Below are positions 26,726 through 35,337 of a stretch of 64,000 nt of DNA, in pieces. Origin of the DNA: Edaphobacter sp. GTDB lineage: Bacteria; Acidobacteriota; Terriglobia; Terriglobales; Acidobacteriaceae. Under the pieces are notes generated by a model, which saw only the letters and a list, made by a program, of their open reading frames with translations, was not told the origin of the DNA and searched no databases. Numbering within the stretch: the stretch's first letter is position 1; every line of letters begins with the position of its first letter. The stretch spans positions 62,001-126,000 of the forward strand of contig NZ_JAPWKF010000008.1 of assembly GCF_028283685.1 (NCBI RefSeq). Direction: 5' to 3'. Position numbers and translations under genes: made by a program.

Positions 26726-27970
26726 ATGCCCGTGAATCCCAAACGCGTCATCGCCGATCTCGAAGAGCTTCGCTCCCTCACCGCCGACGAGCATGGAGCG
26801 CAACGCATCGCCTGGGGTCCCGTCTGGCTCAAAGCGCAGGCATGGTTCGAGACCAAACTCGAAGCCCTCCCCGTGGAACGCCACTACGACGCCGCAGGCA
26901 ACCTCTGGGTCACCCTGCGCGGCACCTCCGACCGCGCCCTGCTCCTCGGCAGTCACCTCGACTCCGTCCCCAACGGCGGCTGGCTCGACGGCTGCCTCGG
27001 CGTGCTCACCGCGCTCGAAGCCCTTCGCGCCATCGTCGAGGATTACAACGGCCGTCCACCCGTCACCATCCGCCTCGTCGACTGGGCCGACGAAGAAGGC
27101 GCACGCTTCGGCCGCAGTCTCTTCGGCTCCTCTGCCTTCGCGGGCACGCAGACCATCGCCGCCGACCGCGGACGCACTGATCATGACGGCGACCGTCTCG
27201 AGGATGTGCTGCGCGAGTGCGGCTTCGACATCGATCGCATCGGCGATGCAGGCAAAGAGCGCGCTAACGCGGCCGCCTATCTCGAGCTGCACATCGAACA
27301 AGGCCCCGTCCTCGAAGAGCTCGGTCTTCCCCTCGGTGTCGTCCTCGGCACCAAAGGCGTCGAACGCCACGCCATCACCTTCCTCGGACAGGAGGCCCAC
27401 TCCGGCTCTACGCCCATGGCCGTGCGCCGCGATGCTCTTGCAGCGGCGGCAAAGCTGGCGCTCGAGATCCGTCCCATCGCCCGCAAACATCCGGACTCCG
27501 TCGCCACCATGGGTAGCGTGAAGACCTTCCCCGGCATCGTCACCGCCGTCGTCGGTCGCTGCGAGGCCACGCTCGATATGAGAGATCTCGATGCAGCTGT
27601 CCTCGCGCAGATGTTTGACGAGGCGCAGAGCGCCAGCCAGCGCTTCGCCGAGCAGGAGAACTGCTCCGTTGAGTGGTCGCGCATCTGGAACATCGATCCC
27701 ATCCCCTTCCATCCCGATCTCATCGAACTCTGCGACCAGGCCATCCGCGAAGTTGCAGGAGTATCGCATCGCCTGCCCTCCGGCCCGTTGCACGACGCCG
27801 CAGAGGTCGCGCGCGCAGGCATTCCCACCGTCATGATGTTCGTGCAGTCGCTCAACGGCCTCAGCCACAACAAGGCCGAAGACACAAAACATGAGCACCT
27901 TGAACTGGCCGCGCTCGCCTACGCACGTCTTACAGAAAAGATCATGCACTGGATCGCACAGCCGTCGTAG
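26726..27970 (+). CDS. Beta-ureidopropionase/N-carbamoyl amino acid amidohydrolase (M20, hydantoinase/carbamoylase family)
   Basis: 414 aa. Metal-site segments: GSHLDSVPNGGWLDG, WADEEGARFGRS, LHIEQGPVLE and GQEAHSGSTPM, then SGPLHDAAEV. It is the third M20 amidohydrolase of this subfamily within 11 kb. Its form (VPNGGWLDG) fits N-carbamoyl-beta-alanine or N-carbamoyl-L-amino acid hydrolases rather than AllC. It lies directly upstream of the dihydropyrimidine dehydrogenase and dihydropyrimidinase genes, so the likely reaction is N-carbamoyl-beta-alanine to beta-alanine, CO2 and ammonia. The ATG at 26726 has GAGGAG nine bases upstream; the upstream open frame only shadows the divergent allB start. 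The 67-bp divergent gap (26659-26725) must hold both promoters, but I see no convincing -35/-10 pair there. Confidence 0.82.
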   Translation: MPVNPKRVIADLEELRSLTADEHGAQRIAWGPVWLKAQAWFETKLEALPVERHYDAAGNLWVTLRGTSDRALLLGSHLDSVPNGGWLDGCLGVLTALEALRAIVEDYNGRPPVTIRLVDWADEEGARFGRSLFGSSAFAGTQTIAADRGRTDHDGDRLEDVLRECGFDIDRIGDAGKERANAAAYLELHIEQGPVLEELGLPLGVVLGTKGVERHAITFLGQEAHSGSTPMAVRRDALAAAAKLALEIRPIARKHPDSVATMGSVKTFPGIVTAVVGRCEATLDMRDLDAAVLAQMFDEAQSASQRFAEQENCSVEWSRIWNIDPIPFHPDLIELCDQAIREVAGVSHRLPSGPLHDAAEVARAGIPTVMMFVQSLNGLSHNKAEDTKHEHLELAALAYARLTEKIMHWIAQPS

Positions 27971-27994
27971 TCCCCGCGTACCTCACAAATCAGC

Positions 27995-28022
27995 TTCACA
28001 TCTCGTGGGAATCATGGATAAT
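27995..28022 (+). promoter_or_regulatory. Candidate promoter of the preT-preA-dihydropyrimidinase genes
   Basis: TTCACA (27995-28000), 16-bp spacer, GATAAT (28017-28022), 56 bp before the preT start codon. It sits in the 108-bp gap after the amidohydrolase gene, so the pyrimidine genes may have their own start of transcription. No operator-like palindrome is obvious. Confidence 0.4.
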
Positions 28023-28078
28023 GAATCTCTCCTGAGCCGTTGAACCAGTAGAGCTGACCCTTTGGACAGAAGGTGCTG

Positions 28079-29416
28079 ATGAGCGAGACGAAGTCTTTCA
28101 CGCAGCAGGTCGAAACACACTCGGAGATTGCTGCGCGCTTTCAGGACCTCCATCCGCCCTTTGACAGACAGGCTGCCGTTACCGAATCCAACCGCTGCCT
28201 CTACTGCTTCGACGCGCCATGCACGGCAGCCTGCCCCACGCATATCGATGTCCCCGCCTTCATCAAGAAGATCGCCAGCGGCAACGTCATGGGCTCGGCT
28301 CGCACCATCCTCGACGCCAACATCCTCGGCGCCAGCTGCTCCCGCGCCTGCCCCGTCGATGTCCTCTGCGAAGGCTCCTGCGTCATGCATCGCTACAACA
28401 AGCAGCCTATCGAAATCGCAAAGCTGCAGCGCTTCGCGATGGAGTCGCTCTACGACAAGGGCATCCCGCATCCCTTTACCGCCGCGCCCGACACCGGCCT
28501 TCGCGTTGCGCTCATCGGCTCCGGCCCCGCATCGCTCGCCTGCGCCGCCGAGCTTCGCCGTCGCGGCATCGCCGCCACCATCTACGAGGCCAGCCCGCTC
28601 CCAGGCGGCCTCAACACCTACGGCATCGCCGAGTACAAACTCCCGCTCGCCGAAAGCCTCCGCGAGATCGACATGCTCTCCGACCTTGGCGTCGACTTCC
28701 GCTTCAACACCCGCGTCGATGCAGCCATGCTCGCCGAACTCGGCAACACGCACGACGCCGTCTTCCTCGGCATGGGCCTCGGAGCCATCCACAAACTCGG
28801 CATCCCCGGCGAACAGCTCCCGGGCGTCACCAACGCGCTCGACTTCATCGCCGGCTACAAGTCCGGCAGCATCCTCACCGCGCCAACGCGTGTCGCGGTG
28901 ATCGGTGCAGGCAACACCGCGATTGACGCAGCCAATGCCGCCGTCCGCTTAGGTGCAACGGAAGTCTACATGGTCTACCGCCGCGGCCCAGAGAAGATGT
29001 CTGCCTTTGCCTTCGAGTACGAGCACGCCCGGCAGGAGGGCGTGAACTTCCTCTGGTACGCGCAGCCATCCGCAATCCTCGGCTCCACACAGGTTGAATC
29101 TCTCACCCTCACGCGTCTCTCCGTCACCGAAGATGACTCGCTTGTCCCCCAACGCGACGATACGTTCCCCCTCCCCGTTGACCTCATCATCCTAGCCATC
29201 GGCCAGGCCACCCACACCAGCTTCCTCGGCGACACCATCACGCTCGACCGCGGCCGCATCCTCACCGATCGCGCCACCGGACAGACGTCGAACCCGAAGT
29301 TCTTCGCCGGCGGTGACTGTACGAACGGCGGCCGCGAGGTCGTCGACGCCGTCGCCGACGGCAAACGCTCCGGCATCGCCATGGCCGCATGGCTGGAGGC
29401 AAGCCATGCCCAATAA
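28079..29416 (+). CDS. preT: NAD(P)H-dependent dihydropyrimidine dehydrogenase, flavoprotein subunit PreT
   Basis: 445 aa. Takes electrons from NAD(P)H through FAD and Fe-S clusters to PreA. The N-terminal Fe-S region has C40/C43/C48/C52 and C87/C91/C97/C101. Two Rossmann motifs follow: VALIGSGPAS for FAD and VAVIGAGNTAID for NAD(P). The C-terminal FFAGGDCTNGG binds FAD. The ATG at 28079 has AGAAGG five bases upstream. The gene overlaps preA by 11 bp. The fold is shared with the glutamate synthase small subunit, but the adjacent PreA fixes the identity. Confidence 0.93.
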   Translation: MSETKSFTQQVETHSEIAARFQDLHPPFDRQAAVTESNRCLYCFDAPCTAACPTHIDVPAFIKKIASGNVMGSARTILDANILGASCSRACPVDVLCEGSCVMHRYNKQPIEIAKLQRFAMESLYDKGIPHPFTAAPDTGLRVALIGSGPASLACAAELRRRGIAATIYEASPLPGGLNTYGIAEYKLPLAESLREIDMLSDLGVDFRFNTRVDAAMLAELGNTHDAVFLGMGLGAIHKLGIPGEQLPGVTNALDFIAGYKSGSILTAPTRVAVIGAGNTAIDAANAAVRLGATEVYMVYRRGPEKMSAFAFEYEHARQEGVNFLWYAQPSAILGSTQVESLTLTRLSVTEDDSLVPQRDDTFPLPVDLIILAIGQATHTSFLGDTITLDRGRILTDRATGQTSNPKFFAGGDCTNGGREVVDAVADGKRSGIAMAAWLEASHAQ

Positions 29417-30785
29417 CCCCACCCTCGAGACCACCTTCTGCGGCATCAAATGCCTCAACCCCTTCTGGCTCGCCTCCGCACCGCCCGCCAACTGCGGCGA
29501 ACAGGTCATGCGCGCCTTCGACGCCGGATGGGGCGGCGCCGTCTGGAAGACCATCGGCGAGCCCATCACCAACGTCAGCTCGCGCTACTCTTCCATCGAT
29601 TGGGATGGCCGCCGCATGATGGGCCTCAACAACATCGAGCTCATCTCCGACCGCCCTATCGACGTCAACCTCGCTGAGATCGCCGAAGTCAAGCGCCGCT
29701 ACCCCAGCAACGTCGTCATCGCCTCGCTCATGGTCGAAAGCCGACGCGAGACCTGGCACGATATCGTGCAGCGCGCCGAAGACGCCGGAGCCGACGGCCT
29801 CGAACTTAACTTCGGCTGCCCGCACGGCATGAGCGAGCGCGGCATGGGGTCCGCCGTCGGCCAGGTGCCCGAATACGCCGAGCGCATCACCGGCTGGGTC
29901 AAAGAGCGCGCCCGCACGCCCGTCATCGTCAAGCTAACGCCCAACATCACTGACATCCGCGCCACCGCCCGCGCTGCCAAACGAGCCGGAGCCGACGCAC
30001 TCTCCGCCATCAACACCATCAACTCCATCACCGGCATCGACCTCGACACCCTCGAGCCCAACCCCAACGTCGGCGGCCTCAGCTCCCACGGAGGCTACTG
30101 CGGCCCGGCCGTCAAGCCCATTGCGCTCAATATGGTGCACCAGGTCATGTCCGATCCGCTCTCCGCTCTGCCGCTCTCCGGCATCGGCGGCATCGGCAAC
30201 TGGCGCGACGCCGTCGAATTCCTCCTACTCGGTTCCAGCTCCGTGCAGGTCTGCACGGCTGTCATGCACTACGGCTATCGCATTGTTGAAGACATGGCCG
30301 ACGGCATGCTCCAGTGGATGGCCGAAAAAGGCTACTCCACCATCGACGACTTCCGCGGCCTCTCCCTCCCCAAAGTCCGCGAATGGAAAGACCTCGACCT
30401 CAACTACAAGATCGTCGCCCGCATCCACGAAGACCTCTGCATCGGCTGTCAGCTCTGTTACACCGCCTGCTGGGACGGAGCCCATCAGTGCATCCATCTC
30501 GATCGCACGCTGCCCGCACCCGACATCACCCGCACCCCCGCACAGGTCACCGCAGAATCCAGCCGCCGCATCGCGATGACACCCATCCCCAAGCTCGATC
30601 TCACCGCAACCGCCAGCAACACCGTCACGCCGCTTGAGCGCATCCCGCGCGTCGACGAGCATCACTGCGTCGGCTGCAACCTCTGTTCTCTCGTCTGCCC
30701 CGTCGACAACTGCATCACCATGGAGCGCGTCGACACCGGCCTCGCGCCCGAGACCTGGGCTGAACGCACCGCAACGCCCGTCTAA
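29406..30785 (+). CDS. preA: Dihydropyrimidine dehydrogenase, catalytic FMN subunit PreA
   Basis: 459 aa. An FMN TIM barrel (about 1-330) reduces uracil or thymine. The catalytic cysteine is probably C138 in LNFGCPHGMSERGMG, the same context as in mammalian DPD. Two C-terminal ferredoxin-type clusters: C345/348/351/355 and C421/424/427/431. Between them are about 45 residues (roughly 366-415) not expected in a compact ferredoxin domain; E. coli PreA is about 411 aa. The ATG at 29406 lies inside preT with GGAGG upstream. It is followed by dihydropyrimidinase 31 bp downstream. Confidence 0.92.
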   Translation: MPNNPTLETTFCGIKCLNPFWLASAPPANCGEQVMRAFDAGWGGAVWKTIGEPITNVSSRYSSIDWDGRRMMGLNNIELISDRPIDVNLAEIAEVKRRYPSNVVIASLMVESRRETWHDIVQRAEDAGADGLELNFGCPHGMSERGMGSAVGQVPEYAERITGWVKERARTPVIVKLTPNITDIRATARAAKRAGADALSAINTINSITGIDLDTLEPNPNVGGLSSHGGYCGPAVKPIALNMVHQVMSDPLSALPLSGIGGIGNWRDAVEFLLLGSSSVQVCTAVMHYGYRIVEDMADGMLQWMAEKGYSTIDDFRGLSLPKVREWKDLDLNYKIVARIHEDLCIGCQLCYTACWDGAHQCIHLDRTLPAPDITRTPAQVTAESSRRIAMTPIPKLDLTATASNTVTPLERIPRVDEHHCVGCNLCSLVCPVDNCITMERVDTGLAPETWAERTATPV

Positions 30786-30816
30786 AGCCGCAGTAAAAAT
30801 CCGAGTAGGGAGCCGC

Positions 30817-32220
30817 ATGGGAACACTGATTCAGAACGGCACCGTCGTCAACGCCGATGGAAGACAGCTCGCAGATGTATTGATCGAAGACGGCAGGATC
30901 ACGGAAGTCCGCGCAGGCCTCGCCGCCGCCGGTCACATCACGGTCGATGCCACAGGACTCTTCGTCATCCCCGGGGGCATCGACGCGCACACCCACATGG
31001 ACATGCCCTTCGGCGGCACCGTCTCTGCCGACGACTTCCTCACCGGCACCCGCGCTGCAGCCATCGGCGGTACCACCACCATCGTCGACTTCGCCATTCA
31101 GGCCCGAGGCACCCGCATGCGCGATGCCCTCGACATCTGGCGCGGCAAAGCCGAAGGCAAGGCCTGCATCGACTACGGCCTGCACATGATCGTCACCGAC
31201 CTCGGCTCCGATGCCGGCAAGCAGGGCCTCGCCGACATGGACGACATGGTCCGCGAGGGCGTCGCCAGCTTCAAGCTCTTCATGGCCTACCCCAACGTGC
31301 TCATGGTCGACGACGGCACCATCTTCAAGGCTCTGCAGCAGACCTCGAAGAATGGCGCGCTCATCTGCATGCACGCCGAAAACGGCTCCGTCATCGACAC
31401 CATCGTGCAGCAGACGCTCGCCGAAGGAAAGACCGCGCCCATCTACCACGCGCTCACTCGCCCCACTATCGCCGAGGCCGAAGCCGTCAACCGCTGCATC
31501 GCCATGGCCGAGATCGCAGGCACGCCCGTCTACATCGTGCATCTCTCCAGCGAAGACGCACTCAACCAGGTCCGCGAAGCACGCGATCGCGGCCTTCCCG
31601 CCTTCGCCGAGACCTGCCCCCAGTACCTCCTGCTCTCCATCGAAGACCAGATGCCCGGCAAGAGCTTCGAAGAGGCCAAGTACGTCTTCACCCCGCCGCT
31701 GCGCGAGAAGAAGAACCAGCCCAAACTCTGGGACGGCCTCGTACATGACCACCTGCAGGTCGTCTCCACGGATCACTGCCCCTTCTGCTTCGCCGATCAG
31801 AAGCAGCTCGGCAAGGATGACTTTTCGAAGATTCCCAATGGTGGCCCCGGCGTCGAAAACCGCATGCAGCTCATCTTTCATCACGGCGTCAACAGCGGCA
31901 AACTCTCGCTCGAGCGCTTCGTCGAGATCACCTCCGCCGCGCCCGCACGCATCTTCGGTATGTATCCGAAGAAGGGCGTCATCGCGAAGAACGCCGACGC
32001 CGATATCGTCCTCTGGGACCCCGCCGCCGAGCACCTCATCTCCGCCGAAACCCACAGCATGCGCTGCGACTTCTCCATGTTCGAAGGCTGGAAGGTGAAG
32101 GGCAACGCAAAGAAAGTCTTCTCGCGCGGCGAGCTCGTCGTCGACGAAGGCAAGTACATCGCTGCAACCGGCCGCGGCCAATACATCCGTCGCGAAGCTA
32201 GAGGCGGAGCCTGGAAATGA
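30817..32220 (+). CDS. Dihydropyrimidinase (D-hydantoinase)
   Basis: 467 aa. Opens dihydrouracil/dihydrothymine to N-carbamoyl-beta-amino acids. Metal ligands: H58/H60 (GGIDAHTHMDMPFGG), carboxylated K153 (ASFKLFMAYPN), H186 (MHAEN), H242 (VHLSSEDAL) and D319 (STDHCPF). The ATG at 30817 has AGGGAG five bases upstream; the open frame before it overlaps preA in another frame and is not real. It belongs with PreT/PreA and the amidohydrolase at 26726 to give the full route from uracil to beta-alanine. Hydantoinase activity is also possible, as the families are one. Confidence 0.93.
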   Translation: MGTLIQNGTVVNADGRQLADVLIEDGRITEVRAGLAAAGHITVDATGLFVIPGGIDAHTHMDMPFGGTVSADDFLTGTRAAAIGGTTTIVDFAIQARGTRMRDALDIWRGKAEGKACIDYGLHMIVTDLGSDAGKQGLADMDDMVREGVASFKLFMAYPNVLMVDDGTIFKALQQTSKNGALICMHAENGSVIDTIVQQTLAEGKTAPIYHALTRPTIAEAEAVNRCIAMAEIAGTPVYIVHLSSEDALNQVREARDRGLPAFAETCPQYLLLSIEDQMPGKSFEEAKYVFTPPLREKKNQPKLWDGLVHDHLQVVSTDHCPFCFADQKQLGKDDFSKIPNGGPGVENRMQLIFHHGVNSGKLSLERFVEITSAAPARIFGMYPKKGVIAKNADADIVLWDPAAEHLISAETHSMRCDFSMFEGWKVKGNAKKVFSRGELVVDEGKYIAATGRGQYIRREARGGAWK

Positions 32221-32260
32221 TTCATCGCCACAGCTCTCAGAAACTCTTTTCCCATCAAGT

Positions 32261-32314
32261 GTCATTCCGAGCGCAGCGCGCAGCGCGAAGCCGAGGAACC
32301 CCCGCATTTTGCCG
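32261..32314 (+). repeat. Dispersed intergenic repeat, unit A
   Basis: Begins GTCATTCCGAGCGCAGCG and runs through CCGAGGAACCCCCGCATTTT. Diverged member of the family also seen at 32342, 36801 and 46196; it is the least similar in its second half. It lies between dihydropyrimidinase and the NCS1 transporter. The frame through it is open but is not treated as coding. Confidence 0.7.
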
Positions 32315-32341
32315 GAGCCGCCACGGCACTCTCATGAGCAA

Positions 32342-32388
32342 TGTCATTCCGACCGAAGCGCAGCGCAGTGGAGGGACCTGCTTCTCGA
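32342..32388 (+). repeat. Dispersed intergenic repeat, unit B
   Basis: GTCATTCCGACCGAAGCG followed by CAGCGCAGTGGAGGGACCTGC. Nearly identical to the reverse complement of 36801-36852. It sits 28 bp after unit A, in the same orientation. Being between genes and reappearing elsewhere, it argues against a longer N-terminus for the NCS1 transporter. Confidence 0.8.
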
Positions 32389-32446
32389 CCGTTACGTCAT
32401 CCCAGCCAAAGAATCAGAACTCTTCGTCCCGCCGGAGACCGCATCG

Positions 32447-33883
32447 ATGTCGCTAGGCCCCGACACCATCTATCACGACGTCCCACACGACCCACGCCTC
32501 TACAACGAAGACCTCGCGCCCACGCCACCCTCGCGCCGCACCTGGAGCACCTACAACTACATCGCACTCTGGTTCTCCATGTCGATGGAGGTCACCACCT
32601 ACATGCTCGCCTCGTCGCTCATCGCAGGCGGCATGAACTGGAAGCAGGCCATCGGCACCATCCTCCTCGGCAACCTCATCGTCTTGCTGCCCATGATCCT
32701 CAACGCGCATGCCGGATCGAAGTACGGCATCCCGTTTCCTGTCTTCGTGCGCGCTTCGTTCGGCACCCGCGGAGCGAACATCCCGGCCCTCCTCCGTGCG
32801 CTCGTCGCCTGCGGGTGGTTCGGCATCCAATCCTGGCTCGGCGGACAGGCCATCTTCGCCATGCTCAACGTGCTTTGGCCGCAGACCTCCGCGCAGCCCG
32901 GCGTGCAGTGGATCTGCTTCCTCGGCTTCTGGCTACTAAACATGTTCGTCGTCTGGCGTGGCGTTGAATCCATCCGCTTCCTGCAAAGCTTCTCCGCGCC
33001 CTTCATGCTCATCATGTCGCTCACCCTGCTCTTCTGGATGCTGCACAAGGCAGGCGGCTTCGGCCCCATGCTCTCGACGCCCAGCCAGTTCCACTCCACC
33101 AGCTCGTTCCTCAAATTCTTCTTCCCCTCGCTCACCGCGATGGTCGGTTATTGGGCGACGCTCTCGCTCAATATTCCGGACTTCACGCGCTATGCGAAGA
33201 ATCAGGATGCGCAGATCGTCGGCCAGGCATTTGGCCTTCCACTTGCGATGACGCTATACTCCTTCATCGGCATCGCCTGCACCTCTGCCTCCGTCACCAT
33301 CTTCGGTGAGCCCATCTGGTCGCCCATCACGCTGCTCGGCCGCTTTCATCAGCCCTTCGTCGCCTTCCTTGCGCTCATCGCCCTGCTGGTCGCAACGCTC
33401 AACGTCAACATCGGCGCTAATGTCGTCTCCCCGTCGAACGACTTTTCCAACCTCGCGCCGCGCTACATCAGCTTCCGTACAGGTGGTCTCATCACCGGCT
33501 TCCTCGGACTCGCCATGATGCCGTGGAAGCTGATGTCGAGCTTCGGCAGCTACATCTTCGGCTGGCTCGTCGGCTACTCCGGCCTGCTTGGTCCGGTCGC
33601 CGGCATTATGATCGCCGACTACTTCCTGCTGCGTCGCACGCAGCTCGATACCGACTCGCTCTACCGCCGCGACGGTATCTACGAGTACGCGGGCGGCATC
33701 AACTCGCGAGCCATCATTGCACTGGTCGCAGGTGTCGTCGTCGCGCTTATCGGCCTCGTCGTTCCTGCACTGCGCTTCCTCTACGACTACGCCTGGTTCG
33801 CTGGATTTTTCCTCGCGGGAGCGGTCTATCTCATGCTGATGAAGGCTATTCCTGTGTCGGTCGCCATCGAATCGCTCGACTGA
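32447..33883 (+). CDS. NCS1-family nucleobase/hydantoin/allantoin transporter
   Basis: 478 aa with about 12 hydrophobic segments and the NCS1 layout: YNYIALWFSMSMEVTTYMLAS in the first helix, FPVFVRASFG, NIPDFTRYAKN, and NVVSPSNDFSNLAPRYI. It imports a nucleobase or ureide together with Na+ or H+. Position at the end of the pyrimidine genes suggests uracil/thymine, hydantoin or allantoin as substrate, which cannot be settled by sequence. The ATG at 32447 (GGAGA upstream) is chosen because the frame before it is made of a dispersed repeat. Confidence 0.88.
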   Translation: MSLGPDTIYHDVPHDPRLYNEDLAPTPPSRRTWSTYNYIALWFSMSMEVTTYMLASSLIAGGMNWKQAIGTILLGNLIVLLPMILNAHAGSKYGIPFPVFVRASFGTRGANIPALLRALVACGWFGIQSWLGGQAIFAMLNVLWPQTSAQPGVQWICFLGFWLLNMFVVWRGVESIRFLQSFSAPFMLIMSLTLLFWMLHKAGGFGPMLSTPSQFHSTSSFLKFFFPSLTAMVGYWATLSLNIPDFTRYAKNQDAQIVGQAFGLPLAMTLYSFIGIACTSASVTIFGEPIWSPITLLGRFHQPFVAFLALIALLVATLNVNIGANVVSPSNDFSNLAPRYISFRTGGLITGFLGLAMMPWKLMSSFGSYIFGWLVGYSGLLGPVAGIMIADYFLLRRTQLDTDSLYRRDGIYEYAGGINSRAIIALVAGVVVALIGLVVPALRFLYDYAWFAGFFLAGAVYLMLMKAIPVSVAIESLD

Positions 33884-33934
33884 TTACAGCTTCAAAACTT
33901 CTCTCTCATCGCCATTCAACAGCGTCAAGCAAGA

Positions 33935-33956
33935 ATGTTCCACGCGGAGCATTTTT
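33935..33956 (+). terminator. Rho-independent terminator after the NCS1 transporter
   Basis: Seven-pair stem ATGTTCC/GGAGCAT (33935-33941 / 33946-33952, one G-T pair), loop ACGC, followed by TTTTT. It lies 52 bp after the stop codon and about 90 bp before leuB, separating the pyrimidine genes from leuB. Confidence 0.75.
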
Positions 33957-34042
33957 GTAATGAAGTACCGCTCCGATTTGCGTCCACCACGCCGGTTGTC
34001 GTATGCAGGTAGAGGTTCATAAAGAGAGGAAGCAGCGAAGCG

Positions 34043-35149
34043 ATGAGCGAGTCATTCAGAATTCTGGTGTTACCGGGCGATGGAATCGGCCCGGAGGTGA
34101 TGGAGCAGGCCGTCCGTGTCTTGAAGCAGATCGAGACGTACGCAGGAGTGAAGTTTGAGCTGGAGTACGCGCTCGCCGGAGGCTGCGCCATCGACGCGCA
34201 CGGCACGCCCTTGCTCGATGAGACGATGGAGCGCGCACGCGCCTCGCACGCCGTCCTCTTCGGCTCGGTCGGCGGCCCCAAGTGGGAGGGACTAGGGTTT
34301 GATCTGCGTCCGGAGATTGCGATTCTGCGTCTACGCAAGGAGCTGAATCTCTTTGCCAATCTACGTCCCGCGACTCTCTTCGACCCGTTGATCGAGGCCA
34401 GCACGCTGAAGCCCGAGGTGATCGGTGGACTTGACCTGATGATTGTGCGCGAGTGCGCCGGTGGCCTCTACTTCGGCGAGCCGCGTGGCATCGAGACGAC
34501 CGCCAGCGGCAAGCGTGGCTACAATACCGAGACCTACTCCACCGAAGAGATTGAGCGCGTCGGACGCGTCGCATTTACGCTCGCACGCGGCCGCCGCAAC
34601 GAGGTCTGCAGTGTGGAGAAGGCCAATGTCACCGAGAGCGGTCTGGTGTGGCGCGAGGTGATGACGGCGCTGCATGCGCGCGAATTTGCCGACGTAAAGC
34701 TGCGCCACATGTATGCCGATAACTGCGCGATGCAGCTGGTGCGTGCGCCCAAGCAGTTCGATGTGATCGTGACCGGCAACATGTTCGGCGACATCCTCTC
34801 AGACCTGGCTTCGATGCTGACAGGAAGCCTGGGCATGTTGCCCTCGGCGACGATCGGTGCGACGCAGGCGGAACGGTTCAACCCCGCTGTTTACGAGCCG
34901 ATTCACGGCTCCGCGCCTGACATTGCGGGCAAGGGGCTGGCCAATCCGATGGCGCAGATTCTGAGTCTAGGGATGATGCTGCGGCTCTCGCTGGGCATGC
35001 CGAAGGAGGCAGCCCTGGTGGAGCAGGCGTGCATCGATGCGCTGGCTGCGGGAGCGAGAACGCCCGATCTCGGGGGCACGCTGAACACGACGCAGGTGGG
35101 CGATGCGGTGATCGCGCATCTCGAGCGAATAACGGCCGTTCCGGCATAG
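34043..35149 (+). CDS. leuB: 3-Isopropylmalate dehydrogenase
   Basis: 368 aa. Third step of leucine biosynthesis, NAD-dependent oxidative decarboxylation of 3-isopropylmalate. Motifs: VLPGDGIGPEV, GSVGGPKWEGL, RKELNLFANLRPA (substrate-binding loop), VTGNMFGDILSDLASML (metal and substrate) and EPIHGSAPDIAGKGLANP (NAD binding). GAGGAAGC precedes the ATG. No leuA, leuC or leuD nearby, so it stands alone apart from the small ACT protein downstream. The GC-skew switch of the window falls just before this gene. Confidence 0.95.
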   Translation: MSESFRILVLPGDGIGPEVMEQAVRVLKQIETYAGVKFELEYALAGGCAIDAHGTPLLDETMERARASHAVLFGSVGGPKWEGLGFDLRPEIAILRLRKELNLFANLRPATLFDPLIEASTLKPEVIGGLDLMIVRECAGGLYFGEPRGIETTASGKRGYNTETYSTEEIERVGRVAFTLARGRRNEVCSVEKANVTESGLVWREVMTALHAREFADVKLRHMYADNCAMQLVRAPKQFDVIVTGNMFGDILSDLASMLTGSLGMLPSATIGATQAERFNPAVYEPIHGSAPDIAGKGLANPMAQILSLGMMLRLSLGMPKEAALVEQACIDALAAGARTPDLGGTLNTTQVGDAVIAHLERITAVPA

Positions 35150-35179
35150 CAGATTTGCAGGAAGGCGAAGGCGGGGTAT

Positions 35180-35308
35180 ATGCTCCAACGCATGAATCGC
35201 AGGGCGGTCAGCACGCGCTGGGTGGGGGAGAGCAGGACTTCTTTTGTGCTGCGCCCGATTGCGATTGGAAGCACGCGTGCGCCCATTAGGGGCGGCGGCG
35301 CAACGTAG
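35180..35308 (+). CDS. Possible 42-residue leader peptide before a terminator and the ACT-domain gene
   Basis: An open frame begins at ATG 35180 (GGCGGGG upstream; a second in-frame ATG lies at 35192) and ends with TAG at 35306-35308. It contains FVLRPIAIG, in which five of the first eight residues are Val, Leu or Ile, and a GGG run near the end. A terminator hairpin begins 29 bp after its stop, and an ACT-domain gene resembling the acetolactate synthase regulatory subunit follows. The order matches a transcription attenuator. It could also be chance reading in a non-coding stretch. Confidence 0.35.
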   Translation: MLQRMNRRAVSTRWVGESRTSFVLRPIAIGSTRAPIRGGGAT

Positions 35309-35337
35309 CCTTCGAGAGATCGAACGAAGTTACGAGG

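Noticed and set aside
32309..32446. 46-residue N-terminal extension of the NCS1 transporter
   Set aside because: The segment is encoded by a dispersed intergenic repeat and precedes a normal start with its own ribosome site.
33884..34042. Replication origin at the GC-skew switch
   Set aside because: The 159-bp gap holds a simple terminator but no DnaA-box cluster or AT-rich unwinding region, and no origin-linked genes are nearby. The skew change itself is kept as a finding.
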